Shown here in pieces: positions 10,067-18,343 of a stretch of DNA of 64,000 nt; position 1 is the stretch's first letter, and each line of letters opens with the position of its first letter. The notes under the pieces were generated by a model that was given only the letters and a program-made list of their open reading frames with translations, made no database searches and was not told the DNA's origin. Source of the stretch: Okeania sp. KiyG1. GTDB taxonomy: Bacteria > Cyanobacteriota > Cyanobacteriia > Cyanobacteriales > Microcoleaceae. The stretch covers positions 1 to 64,000 of the forward strand of contig NZ_BLZO01000075.1 of assembly GCF_014132355.1 (NCBI RefSeq), in the 5' to 3' direction. A program made the position numbers and the translations under genes.

Positions 10067-10776
10067 GTTTCGATGACTACTGACTACTAATTACTGACTA
10101 CTGACTAACTATTCAAAAATTTTTCTCAGCCAAAAGTATGATTTTTTTCTGCTTGATTGTATCAAATCCTTTTAATTGGACATCAAAAAAATCTCTAATT
10201 GTCATAACTACTAAATCTTTGTGATTCTCTCTCCTCCTGTACTTCGCTAATCCGACGGCTCCCCTACCTAACTCCTCCTAACTTAACCGATCTATAACCA
10301 TTTAACCGGATTTTATATTAATTACCAATATTAACAGGCACATTTCAGCATCATATAAAATACCCTAGTCTTCCGTAGATACACAGAGGGTGCTATATAT
10401 AGTCAAGCTTGGTGTTAAAATTACCCAGACCAGTTATAGCAATTTTAATTTAGATAAAGGAAAGAGACCTGAGAAGTATATTTCAGAGGGCATAGAGCAG
10501 AAATCATTTGCTTCACTTAACTGAAAAGCCCTATAAACTTATATAAAGTTTTTATGAAGCTTATATAAAGTTTTTATGAAGAATTTTGATTCTTTTCTCC
10601 TCTGTATATTCTCAATTTTATTAAAATTATAATCTTCAGTTTTTTATACATTTTAACAATAATATAAAATTCATTACCTGGCTTCTATTAAAATTGCTAT
10701 ACTGTAAGGAAAAATCAAGGGGTCAGACAAAATTAGTCTCATCCCCATGTCATTCATCATTCAGAGGAATTAGGCA
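10067..10776. other. Long leader in front of the protease gene
   Basis: About 700 bases without a gene. GACTACT-type heptamers fill 10070-10110. A direct repeat, CTTATATAAAGTTTTTATGA, occurs twice around 10535-10580. AGAGGAATTAGGCA just before 10777 can serve as ribosome binding site for the protease. No conserved regulatory site was recognised. Confidence 0.5.
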
Positions 10777-12450
10777 ATGCATCTTTATCTATCAAAAAAT
10801 GACAAACTAAAAGCAAGATCCAACCATTCCATACTCAAATCTTTTAAAGCGAAAAAAATTAGCAAAATAGGGCTTAGTTGTGTACTAGGTTTAGTGGCTA
10901 GTCAGAGTATTCAAACATCAGTACGAAGCATAGTAATAAATGATACAGCAACAGAGCAAACTGCTATAGAGATAGGTTCTCCTTTGACTGCTGTCACTGA
11001 CATTTTATTTTTCGATGAAGATGAAGATGGTTTTGTTAGTAAGTGTACTGGTTCGCTGATTGCAGAAAATTATATACTCACAGCCCAACATTGTTTTGAT
11101 CCTCTATCTGGAGAAGTTTCTCCTGAAGATTTGACTGTTAGATTTCGGGATGAAAACAACGCTTTCTTGGAAGATATTGCAGTGAGTGAAATTTCATTCT
11201 TGGATGAAACTTTCAATCTATATGATGGTACAGATATTGCTTTTCTTAAACTTGCTGAAGATGCTCCAGAATCAATTGATCCTTTAAAATTATTTGGTGG
11301 AGACCCCGATGAACTTATTGGAAGTAATGCAACTCTAGTTGGTTTTGGTTTAAGGGGTTTAGGTAGCGAGGGTGTTGATGAGGAACTCATAGAATCTGAA
11401 TTTGATCAGAATGGGTTGCGTTGGGGTGCTGAAAATACCATTGATGTTGTTGATGGTGTTTTCGATCCAGACCTTAGTGTCCTCTTTGACTCAAATATTA
11501 TTGAACTTGACTTTGATGATGACAATTCATCTACTAACACTCTGGTTAGTCTCGGTAGTAGTCCCGTTCCTCTAGAAAATGAGGGGAGTGGCGCTGTTGG
11601 CGATAGTGGTGGTCCTCTTCTAGTAGAAAAAAACGACGAGTTATTAATTGTTGGGGTTCTTACTGGTGGATTATTTCCTACCTCTGAATTTGGTAATATA
11701 TTTGATTATACTGGAGTCTCAAAATACCGCGATGCCATAGAAAAACTTGGCGGTCAATTTGTAGGTGATTTTGTGATGGAGGAACCTGAAGCTACAGATG
11801 ATATTCAGAATGGTAGTTTTGAAGAAGGTTTAAGTGGTTGGAGTATCATAGGAGCTGCGGGTTCACCAACTGATCTTGGTACGCCAACGTCAGACGGTGA
11901 ATCTGATGCCTTAATTTATAACGATCTAATTGCTGTAAGTGACTATGAAATAGAAGAATTTTTAGGATTAACAGCAGGAAGTTTAGAAAATTTATCAGGT
12001 CGTTTCCCTTTTGAAGGTTCTGCTATCAAGCAAACTTTTACAGCAAATGCTGGAGATATGGTCTCATTTGATTTTAATTTTTTGACAGATGAATTGGCAG
12101 CCGAAGATTTCGGTGAAGAAATGTTCAATGACTTTTCTTTTGTCTCTCTTTCTGGTGCAGATACCTATTTAGATTTATTAGCTGATACTTCCTCTGATTT
12201 TGTTCCTTCTGATACTTACTTCTTTAACGAAACAGGATATCAAAGTTTTTATTATGAGATTCGTGAGACTGGAACTTATACTCTTGGGTTTGGTGTTGCG
12301 GATGCAGAAGAATTTACTGGGTTTTCTGGACTTTTAGTTGATAATGTGGCGCTTGTTTCCACACCAGAACCCACTACAACAATAGGATTATTTGCTACTG
12401 TTTTTGGAGCATTTTCTTTGCTCAAGCGTAAAAGAAAGCAATTTCAATAA
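10777..12450 (+). CDS. Trypsin-like serine protease with PEP-CTERM anchor
   Basis: A 557-residue exported protein. A basic N-terminus followed by a hydrophobic stretch (about 30-45, IGLSCVLGLVASQS) acts as a signal. The S1 protease domain shows the triad His105 (LTAQHCFD), Asp153 (GTDIAFLKL) and Ser277 (GDSGGPLLVE). From about 343 a second, acidic beta-rich domain begins NGSFEEGLSGWSIIG, of the kind found in choice-of-anchor proteins. The C-terminus is a textbook PEP-CTERM tail: TPEPTTTIG, a hydrophobic helix GLFATVFGAFSLL, and KRKRK. Known PEP-CTERM proteins are cut and sorted by an exosortase at the cell surface. No exosortase is in this window. A terminator hairpin lies about 235 bases downstream. 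The calcium-rich look (many Asp/Glu) is typical for marine secreted enzymes. Confidence 0.9.
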   Translation: MHLYLSKNDKLKARSNHSILKSFKAKKISKIGLSCVLGLVASQSIQTSVRSIVINDTATEQTAIEIGSPLTAVTDILFFDEDEDGFVSKCTGSLIAENYILTAQHCFDPLSGEVSPEDLTVRFRDENNAFLEDIAVSEISFLDETFNLYDGTDIAFLKLAEDAPESIDPLKLFGGDPDELIGSNATLVGFGLRGLGSEGVDEELIESEFDQNGLRWGAENTIDVVDGVFDPDLSVLFDSNIIELDFDDDNSSTNTLVSLGSSPVPLENEGSGAVGDSGGPLLVEKNDELLIVGVLTGGLFPTSEFGNIFDYTGVSKYRDAIEKLGGQFVGDFVMEEPEATDDIQNGSFEEGLSGWSIIGAAGSPTDLGTPTSDGESDALIYNDLIAVSDYEIEEFLGLTAGSLENLSGRFPFEGSAIKQTFTANAGDMVSFDFNFLTDELAAEDFGEEMFNDFSFVSLSGADTYLDLLADTSSDFVPSDTYFFNETGYQSFYYEIRETGTYTLGFGVADAEEFTGFSGLLVDNVALVSTPEPTTTIGLFATVFGAFSLLKRKRKQFQ

Positions 12451-12467
12451 TGGATAATGGATAATTG

Positions 12468-12570
12468 ATAATTACCTTTCCCTAAAAGGAAGAGCATTGA
12501 ATAAAAGGAAAATTTTTTCTTGTTTCTCTACGGCGAGTGAGAGGATTTTTACCTTAATTATTCGGTAATG
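12468..12570 (-). repeat. Short PATE-like element, family 1
   Basis: Minus strand: CATTACCGAATAATTAAGG at one end and CTCTTCCTTTTAGGGAAAGG then TAATT at the other. At about 100 bp it is the shortest copy with both ends. It sits just after the protease gene. Confidence 0.55.
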
Positions 12571-12684
12571 TCAATTAGTTGTTGGCTTTTTACTTTCTCT
12601 GAAAATCTCTCAGCTTTCAAAACTGCTTAATTTATTTAACTTCTAGATGCCAGTGCTATATTTCCAGGTATTGGAACTAATATT

Positions 12685-12727
12685 TATCCCTACTCTTAAG
12701 ATTAGTTTGAGTAGGGATAATTTTTTC
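12685..12727 (+). terminator. Rho-independent terminator-like hairpin
   Basis: ATCCCTACTC (12686-12695) pairs with GAGTAGGGAT (12709-12718) around a 13-base loop, followed by AATTTTTTC. It could end transcription from the protease gene. A similar stem occurs near 16055-16090. Confidence 0.6.
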
Positions 12728-12810
12728 AATTACGGAACAGAGAATAGGGAACATCCCTAGAAGGGTTTTGATATCAAATCTGTTTAATAAGGCAGAAGGC
12801 AGCTATATTT

Positions 12811-13108
12811 AGGGTTTGCGCTCAAAAGTCTTATGGGTGAGGGTAGGAGACAGGAGACAACCCACCCCTCGCCCCTCCCCTCCCAACCCACCCCTCGCCC
12901 CTCCCAGGAGGGGAGGAAGACAGGAGACAGGAGAAATGGGAATTATAGAGGAGGTAGTCGGGAAAATTGTCCTTTGATTTGTCTGCCATAATCCTCCCAA
13001 AATACTAGCATGCATGAGCTTTTTCCACTGAAAAGCTGACACTTTTTTAGAGCAAAAAATGCTACAACCAATATCAATCAATGCTTTGAGATTTAATCAG
13101 CAAGCCCT
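12811..13108 (+). mobile_element. MITE-like element with AGGG(T/C)TTGC ends and ATTT duplication
   Basis: The left end AGGGTTTGCGCTC and right end CAGCAAGCCCT are inverted to each other over about 9 bases. ATTT stands on both sides (12807-12810 and 13109-13112), a likely 4-bp target duplication. The interior is GC-rich heptamer-like sequence plus an AT-rich half shared with 9700-9964 and 21066-21269. No coding sequence. The IS that follows starts directly after the right ATTT. Confidence 0.6.
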
Positions 13109-13217
13109 ATTTATTGGACTTTGGACAAAAAAAAGTAGTTAGCGTAATAGTTACACTAACTACCAAAATTAAGGTTTAAAGACCGAATTCATACTGGAAT
13201 TATCTTTGTTTTTGACA

Positions 13218-13645
13218 TTATTTATCATCCCGAAGATCATAGGATGGGTCTGGTTCAATTTCTCCACCAAAACAAATATCTAAATAACTTTCTTGAAGGG
13301 AATGAACAACTCTCTCCAACTCATCAATAAGATTCCTTCGACTCATTTTTTCAACTGCATCAATATGAGCTTCACTACCCGCTTTGCCTAAATATTTATA
13401 TTTAGTTTTTTCTGACTATCAGTAGCCATAGGAAAAATCGGTGAAGCAGATTGTAATTTATAATAATAGTAAAGTTTCTGATTTCTATTGACTTGATAAC
13501 GGATGATATGAACTTCACGAGGAATCACCTCTCCTTCTCGTTCAATTTTCTTAATTTTCTGCTTCATCTGACGGATTAAACCCTGAATTTGTTTCCCTCT
13601 AATGGCTGCAGGTTGAGTGGTTTGCTTGGATTTCGGTGTAGACAT
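13218..13645 (-). CDS. IS accessory protein, frameshifted
   Basis: Divergent from the transposase and inside the same element. The open part (13388-13645) starts MSTPKSKQTTQPAAIRGKQI, is lysine/arginine rich and ends in another frame than its continuation. One more A in the coding-strand A6 run at 13406-13411 joins it to KTKYKYLGKAGSEAHIDAV and EKMSRRNLIDELERVVHSL, with the stop at 13218-13220, giving about 142 residues. I do not recognise the family. The basic N-terminal half suggests nucleic-acid binding and the C-terminal half is acidic and helical. A role in regulating transposition or acting as passenger is inference only. Confidence 0.6.
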
Positions 13646-13721
13646 GAGACTGAATAGTTAAGAAAGGATTTATGTTGGCGTAAAATATACACTAACATTC
13701 AGAGGTGTATTATTCACAACC

Positions 13722-15167
13722 ATGGAAAATCAAGAAAACAGTCAATCAATCAAGGAGTTCTTATCCTGGAGGCAAAACCTTTATCATGGAGTTAATGCAA
13801 GAATTGAAACTATTATAGAATTAGTAGATGCCCTTTCATCAAACTCCATCGCAAGTTCGGTAGTAGAATTGTCTGAACATCCTTTATTTCGACGAAATTA
13901 TAACAGTTTATATAAAGGAATTCAAGAATTTTTACCTGATAAAAATGATGATAATTACTCACAACAAGTTAATTACTTATTAGAGGCTGCGTCTCAAACA
14001 ATTCCTACTCCAGTTTCCCGACATTTTCATTTATTTGGAATTGATACAACTCCTTGTCCACGTCCTTTTTCAGCTACATTGGCCGACAAAACTTTTATCA
14101 ATTATCCCAATCCAATTAAAGGAAATAAACCCATTAGTATTGGCCATTATTATTCAGTTATATGCGCTTTACCAGAGAGAATAGCAACAGGTAATGTACC
14201 TTGGGCTGTTCCCTTATTAGGAGAAAGGGTTCCCTCGTCAGAAAAGGCTACTAACATTGGTAATAAACAACTGGAAAAAATCTTTAAAACTGCTTCTTTC
14301 TCTGGAGAGAAGTTATCAGTTTTAGTTGCTGACAGTTTCTACAGCCAAAGAAATTTTATTGGAGAACAAGTCAAGCATAAAAACTTAATTACCGTGACAC
14401 GAGTGAGAAGCAATCGAGTCTTTTACCGTCAATTTATCAGGAAAGAACACCAAGCAATTACTTCAGGACATCCCCGTTGGTATGGAGATAAATTTGACCT
14501 GAAAGATGAGAATACTTGGCATGAACCTACGGAGGTTAGTCAATCCATTTTTACTACTAGAAAAGGTCGTCAATTGACAGTAACAATTTCGGGTTGGAAC
14601 CAGATGTTAATGAAAGGAACTCAGAACTATAAAATGAATCGTTATCCTTTTACTTTACTACAAATTAATATTACTGATGAAGTAGGTAATCAGATTGGGA
14701 AACCGATGTGGTTAATTGTTATTGGTTCTCGACGTCAAGAGTTAAGTTTGATTGATTGCTATGAATCTTATCGGCAACGTTATGACATAGAACATCTGTT
14801 CCGATTTGGTAAACAAAGATTATTAATGACAGCTTATTCAACCCCTGATGTTGAACATGAAGAAAATTGGTTCAAATTAACATTAATTGCTTATGTTAAT
14901 TTATGGGCTGCTAGGAATTTAGCCATTGTTTTACCCCGTCCTTGGGAACATTATTTGAAGACTAATAAATCAGTTAAAATCACTCCCAGTTTAGTTCAAA
15001 GAGATTTTTATCGAATAATTTCGACTTTGGGTACAATGACGACATCTCCTAAACGTCGAGGTTATTCTACCGGACGGATTAAAGGATATAAAACAACACC
15101 ACGAACTCGTCATCAAGTTATCATCAAAGGCAAAAAAAAATCCAAAAAACAACGAAAAGTTTCTTAG
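13722..15167 (+). CDS. DDE transposase (IS4/IS701-like)
   Basis: The 481-residue protein carries out transposition of the surrounding element. Acidic residues expected of a DDE RNase-H fold are visible in FGIDTTPCPRPFS (about 106-118), LSVLVADSFYSQRNF (about 203-217) and the YRQRYDIEHLFRFGKQRL segment (about 347-364), the last being the Y-(2)-R-(3)-E-like signature of IS4-group enzymes (here with IEHLFRFGK). The C-terminus is very basic (KGKKKSKKQRK). The frame is intact and the element has perfect ends, so it may be active. The exact IS family needs a database comparison. Confidence 0.8.
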   Translation: MENQENSQSIKEFLSWRQNLYHGVNARIETIIELVDALSSNSIASSVVELSEHPLFRRNYNSLYKGIQEFLPDKNDDNYSQQVNYLLEAASQTIPTPVSRHFHLFGIDTTPCPRPFSATLADKTFINYPNPIKGNKPISIGHYYSVICALPERIATGNVPWAVPLLGERVPSSEKATNIGNKQLEKIFKTASFSGEKLSVLVADSFYSQRNFIGEQVKHKNLITVTRVRSNRVFYRQFIRKEHQAITSGHPRWYGDKFDLKDENTWHEPTEVSQSIFTTRKGRQLTVTISGWNQMLMKGTQNYKMNRYPFTLLQINITDEVGNQIGKPMWLIVIGSRRQELSLIDCYESYRQRYDIEHLFRFGKQRLLMTAYSTPDVEHEENWFKLTLIAYVNLWAARNLAIVLPRPWEHYLKTNKSVKITPSLVQRDFYRIISTLGTMTTSPKRRGYSTGRIKGYKTTPRTRHQVIIKGKKKSKKQRKVS

Positions 15168-15312
15168 TAGTGGGCGACAACTCTTAATTATTGCCATTTT
15201 TCAGTGATTAAATTCACTGGAGACAGAGAAATATTTCTCTAATATAGTTAGCGTAAATATTACGCTAACTGTTTTCTTTTTGTCCAAAGTCCAATATTTA
15301 GCCATACCCCTA

Positions 15313-15717
15313 TTATCGCCCAAACAAACTAGAATCAACCTTAAAAAAATTTCCCAAAGTTTCAGGCAACTCATCGCTAATCTCACCCTTACCATTAACC
15401 AACTCAAGCACAACATTCGACGAACCAACAACCTCTACCAAATCTTCTGGTTGTACTTTCTGCTGTTCCATTAAAAACAGTAACATCGAATCAGGTGTCG
15501 ATGTTGCACCAGGACGATAAAAATCGCTCTCAAATTTTTCAATTAAAACAATCAATAACTCATAGAGATCCTCCTCTTCAGGAGTGCGATTTTGAATGTG
15601 CATCAACTCCTCTATAACAGCCAGCATTCGTTCGTTTTCATCCTCTGTTTTAATTAGCTTAGGCTGGTATTTTACTAATAAATCGCTATATTTTTGCGAG
15701 CTAAAAGTAAGGGTCAC
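15313..15717 (-). CDS. HigA-like antitoxin/HTH regulator without visible toxin
   Basis: I choose the GTG at 15715-15717 because AGGAG lies ten bases upstream and the protein then starts VTLTFSSQKYSDLLVKYQPK, as HigA relatives do. The longer TTG start at 15747 has no ribosome site. The 134-residue protein has an N-terminal helical part (EEDLYELLIVLIEKFE) and a C-terminal helix-turn-helix (SMLLFLMEQQKVQPEDLVEVVGSSNVV then ELVNGKGEISDELPETLGNFF). HigA antitoxins neutralise HigB mRNA interferases and repress their own operon. No higB frame is present upstream (15720-16100), so this looks like an orphan. The insertion sequence ends only 17 bases from its stop. Confidence 0.75.
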   Translation of the reverse strand: MTLTFSSQKYSDLLVKYQPKLIKTEDENERMLAVIEELMHIQNRTPEEEDLYELLIVLIEKFESDFYRPGATSTPDSMLLFLMEQQKVQPEDLVEVVGSSNVVLELVNGKGEISDELPETLGNFFKVDSSLFGR

Positions 15718-15719
15718 TT

Positions 15720-16120
15720 TTCCAAGACTCCTGATCGTATTCTGCAAAAACAGAAAAATAACAACCTTTTTTACTCTTTTTTTTCAGGCGATTAAAATCG
15801 CCTGTTCGCTTTTCATCCACGCACTAAGAAGTAAGAAGTAAATTATAGTGGTCAATAGGAGTCAAGGATTCAGTAAGTATTTATGCTTAAAATTTCACTG
15901 AGAATTTGACTCCTAATCAAGGTAAATGAGGAAGTAGGGAGTAGGGAAAAAAAGATTAATCTTAAAACTGTACCTCATTATCCTAAAAAGTGCTGTAAGT
16001 CCCGTTAGAATGGGAGCAAGATGCTCCCACTGTCTATACCATTACAATATTAATCCCCACTCCAAATTAATGTTCAGAGTAGGGATAATTTTGTCTAAGA
16101 ACTAGGCTTTAATTTAACAA
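15720..16120. other. Spacer with an empty MITE site
   Basis: 15841-15912 (ATTATAGTGGTCAATAGGAG ... TTTATGCTTAAAATTT) is a near copy of 47471-47514 joined to 47659-47700. In the latter a MITE is inserted at the TA that here is uninterrupted (15874-15875). The rest holds a stem ATCCCCACTC/GAGTAGGGAT (16053-16092) just after the transaldolase stop and no gene. Confidence 0.7.
15785..15804. promoter_or_regulatory. Perfect palindrome upstream of the HigA-like gene
   Basis: CAGGCGATTAAAATCGCCTG, 20 bases, fully symmetric, about 70 bases upstream of the GTG start and preceded by a run of T. It could be an operator for the regulator, or a hairpin left from a mobile element. Confidence 0.4.
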
Positions 16121-17290
16121 CTAAACCTTAGCTAATTGGAACACAGCTCCTAACCCAGATGCCATTTCTTCTGGAGAAATTTTACCATCCTGATTGATAT
16201 CTAGAGCATCAAATACAGCATCAGTTCCTGCCCACTCTTCACGAGTGATGAAACCATCACCATCTAGGTCATAGATATGGAAAATATCTTCTGCTGCATG
16301 AGTGACTCCCTCTAGACGAGTCAAGCGTTCTGCCAACAGATTTTCCAATGATTCTAATGCTTTGGAGAAACCTTTAATACCTTCATCTAGTTTCTGAGAT
16401 GCCATGCGGTTTTCAGCGTGCATCTTATCAAATGTCTCTTTGTCTAAGGCAATTTTTTCTGCATCAGACTGAGCCGCTTTCTCAACAGAAAGTTTCGTTG
16501 GTAGATCCCCTGTAGTTGATTCTAGCTCACTTAATAAACCAGGTGAAATAGTCAACAAGTCGCAACCTGCTAATTCTGTGATTTCACCAATGTTGCGGAA
16601 GCTAGCTCCCATGACTTCAGTCTTGTAACCAAATTTCTTGTAGTAATTGTAGACTTGAGTCACAGATAATACACCGGGGTCTTCCGCAGGAGGATAAGAG
16701 TCTCGCCCAGTTTCTTTTTTGTACCAGTCTAATATTCTACCTACAAAAGGAGAAATTAGAGTTGCTCCTGCTTCAGCACAGGCGATCGCCTGATGCAGAC
16801 CAAATAGTAGAGTTAAGTTGCAGTGAATACCCTCTTTTTCTAATACTTCGGCGGCTTTGATACCTTCCCAGGTAGAAGCAATTTTAATCAAGATGCGATC
16901 GCGTGAGACTCCTGCTGCTTCATACTGAGCGATTAAATCTCGTCCTTGGGCTATAGTTGATTCTGTATCGTAGGATAGTCGTGCGTCAACTTCTGTAGAT
17001 ACTCGCCCTGGAATAATCTGTAAAATCTTGAGTCCAAAAGCAACTGCCAGTCTCTTAAATGCTAAATTTGCTACGTCAGAAGGAGTAGCATCTGTTCCCA
17101 ACTCTTCCCTTGCTTTTTTTAAGGTTTCATCCACAATTTCCTGATACTGTGGCATCTGAGCTGCAGCAGTAATTAATGAGGGATTAGTCGTAGCATCCCG
17201 TGGTTGAAATTTTTCGATTGCTTGAATATCGCCTGTATCAGCAACAACGATGGTTACTTCTCGTAATTGTTCGAGTAAATTCTTAGCCAT
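16121..17290 (-). CDS. tal: Transaldolase with C-terminal EF-hand pair
   Basis: This enzyme of the pentose-phosphate/Calvin-cycle interface transfers a dihydroxyacetone unit between sugar phosphates. Residues 1-320 are the TIM-barrel transaldolase: DATTNPSLI (32-40), the Schiff-base lysine Lys136 in [22 protein letters not shown] and [13 protein letters not shown]. The extra 70 residues carry two EF-hand loops, [13 protein letters not shown] (341-353) and [13 protein letters not shown] (363-375), both with all calcium-binding acidic positions. This fusion is known from cyanobacteria, with 389 residues near its usual length. A strong ribosome site AAAAGGAG stands seven bases before the ATG. 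Calcium control of activity is plausible but not shown. Confidence 0.95.
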   Translation of the reverse strand: MAKNLLEQLREVTIVVADTGDIQAIEKFQPRDATTNPSLITAAAQMPQYQEIVDETLKKAREELGTDATPSDVANLAFKRLAVAFGLKILQIIPGRVSTEVDARLSYDTESTIAQGRDLIAQYEAAGVSRDRILIKIASTWEGIKAAEVLEKEGIHCNLTLLFGLHQAIACAEAGATLISPFVGRILDWYKKETGRDSYPPAEDPGVLSVTQVYNYYKKFGYKTEVMGASFRNIGEITELAGCDLLTISPGLLSELESTTGDLPTKLSVEKAAQSDAEKIALDKETFDKMHAENRMASQKLDEGIKGFSKALESLENLLAERLTRLEGVTHAAEDIFHIYDLDGDGFITREEWAGTDAVFDALDINQDGKISPEEMASGLGAVFQLAKV

Positions 17291-17533
17291 TTATTTCTCC
17301 TTTTCAGAATAAGTTGCTTACTTATGGTTTAGTCGATAATTTCCTAGTATTCAATATACTTTGAGATATTAGGACAAAGCTATTTGCACTAATTTTCTAC
17401 TGTATTTCCATACAAATCTTCATCCAATTCCATTTCTGATACCATACTTTGAGCATTAACTCATCTATCTGCAGCCGAAAGAACGTCATTCAGATAACCC
17501 AAAAAAAGACATTTTTTTAGTAACTATTTTCAT

Positions 17534-17711
17534 TTATTGAGTTAGTTCTCTTTCTTCTTCAGTATTATCTGAAGTTCCTAGTTTACCTAATAATTTATCC
17601 CTACATTACTTCATAATAAGCTTGATAATTTCTCAAGTATTCATGCAGTTTAGTTACCAGTTTGGAGACTGAGTAATCGCCAATGTCTAATTGTGGTTTT
17701 TTCTTGCTCAT
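17534..17711 (-). pseudogene. Small unrecognised protein gene, broken frame
   Basis: The ATG at 17709-17711 opens MSKKKPQLDIGDYSVSKLV then TKLHEYLRNYQAYYEVM and stops at codon 37. The next frame continues with CRDKLLGKLGTSDNTEEERE and LTQ to a stop at 17534-17536. Both halves look like real protein (amphipathic helices, no repeats), so I read one gene of about 58 residues with a frame error near 17600. I do not recognise the family. It lies upstream of tal on the same strand, with about 240 AT-rich bases between. Confidence 0.5.
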
Positions 17712-17730
17712 TAGGAGTATTTGTAGTTAA

Positions 17731-17849
17731 TTACCGAATAATTAATAATTAATAATTAAATAATTCTGGTTTAAAGCCTCCCCTTTAAGGGGAAATAAAG
17801 AAATAATATTTCCTTATATTCAATCCTCTCGGTTTTAACCAGAGGTAAT
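17731..17849 (+). repeat. PATE-like element, family 1, minimal form
   Basis: TTACCGAATAATTAATAATT at the left, GGTTTAAAGCCTCCCCTTTA with its AAGGGG hairpin, then TTCAATCCTCTCGGTTTTAA and CCAGAGGTAATT at the right, followed by TTATCAA heptamers. It is the clearest minimal copy: two end hairpins with almost nothing between. 17850-18123 shows no gene. Confidence 0.65.
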
Positions 17850-18343
17850 TATCAATTATCCATTATCAATTATCAATTAATGAACACCTCAGTATTATAT
17901 CAGAACAAATTTTTAATTCATTATGGAATGGATGAAATTATACGTTAGTTTTGCGCTTGACTTTATGGATAACTTACCAGATTAACTTCCGGATTTCTGT
18001 GCCTTAACATACACTCTCAATTTTTCAAATATATTATTGTTAGGAGCATACAGTTAAGCTGAAAAAACTCGTAACTAAAATTATTTTAAGTATTTACCAA
18101 GTTTATGATAAATAGCTTAATAACTAGATAGAATCCTTAATTTTGCGAAGACGATTGGAATAACTCCGAATTACAGACAGGGCAAATAAAGGTGTTTCTT
18201 GAACTACAAATAAAAAGCGTTCTTGGTCAAGATAAGCTAATTTACCGAAAAATGGGTCTAAAGCCTCGCCCATAAGCGGGCGACTTTTTAGTTGTTTTTT
18301 TCAATAAATATGTTATTTTAAGTGTTAGTTAAAAAGTCAGATT

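Larger units (their letters stand above)
13113..15295 (+). mobile_element. Complete insertion sequence, 2183 bp, with 4-bp target duplication
   Basis: The ends are inverted copies of ATTGGACTTTGGACAAAAA, each followed inward by a second inverted block with AGTTAGCGTAAT. The target ATTT is duplicated at 13109-13112 and 15296-15299. Inside are a DDE-type transposase (13722-15167) and a divergent accessory gene (13218-13645) separated by 76 bases. The inner palindromes GTTAGCGTAA..TTACGCTAAC at each end may be transposase binding sites or transcription stops protecting the element. Confidence 0.85.

Noticed and set aside
12809-13081. 90-codon minus-strand frame in the AGGG-type element
   Set aside because: It reads through GC-rich heptamer repeats (LPPLLGGARGGLGGEGR) and ends inside a MITE; no protein character.
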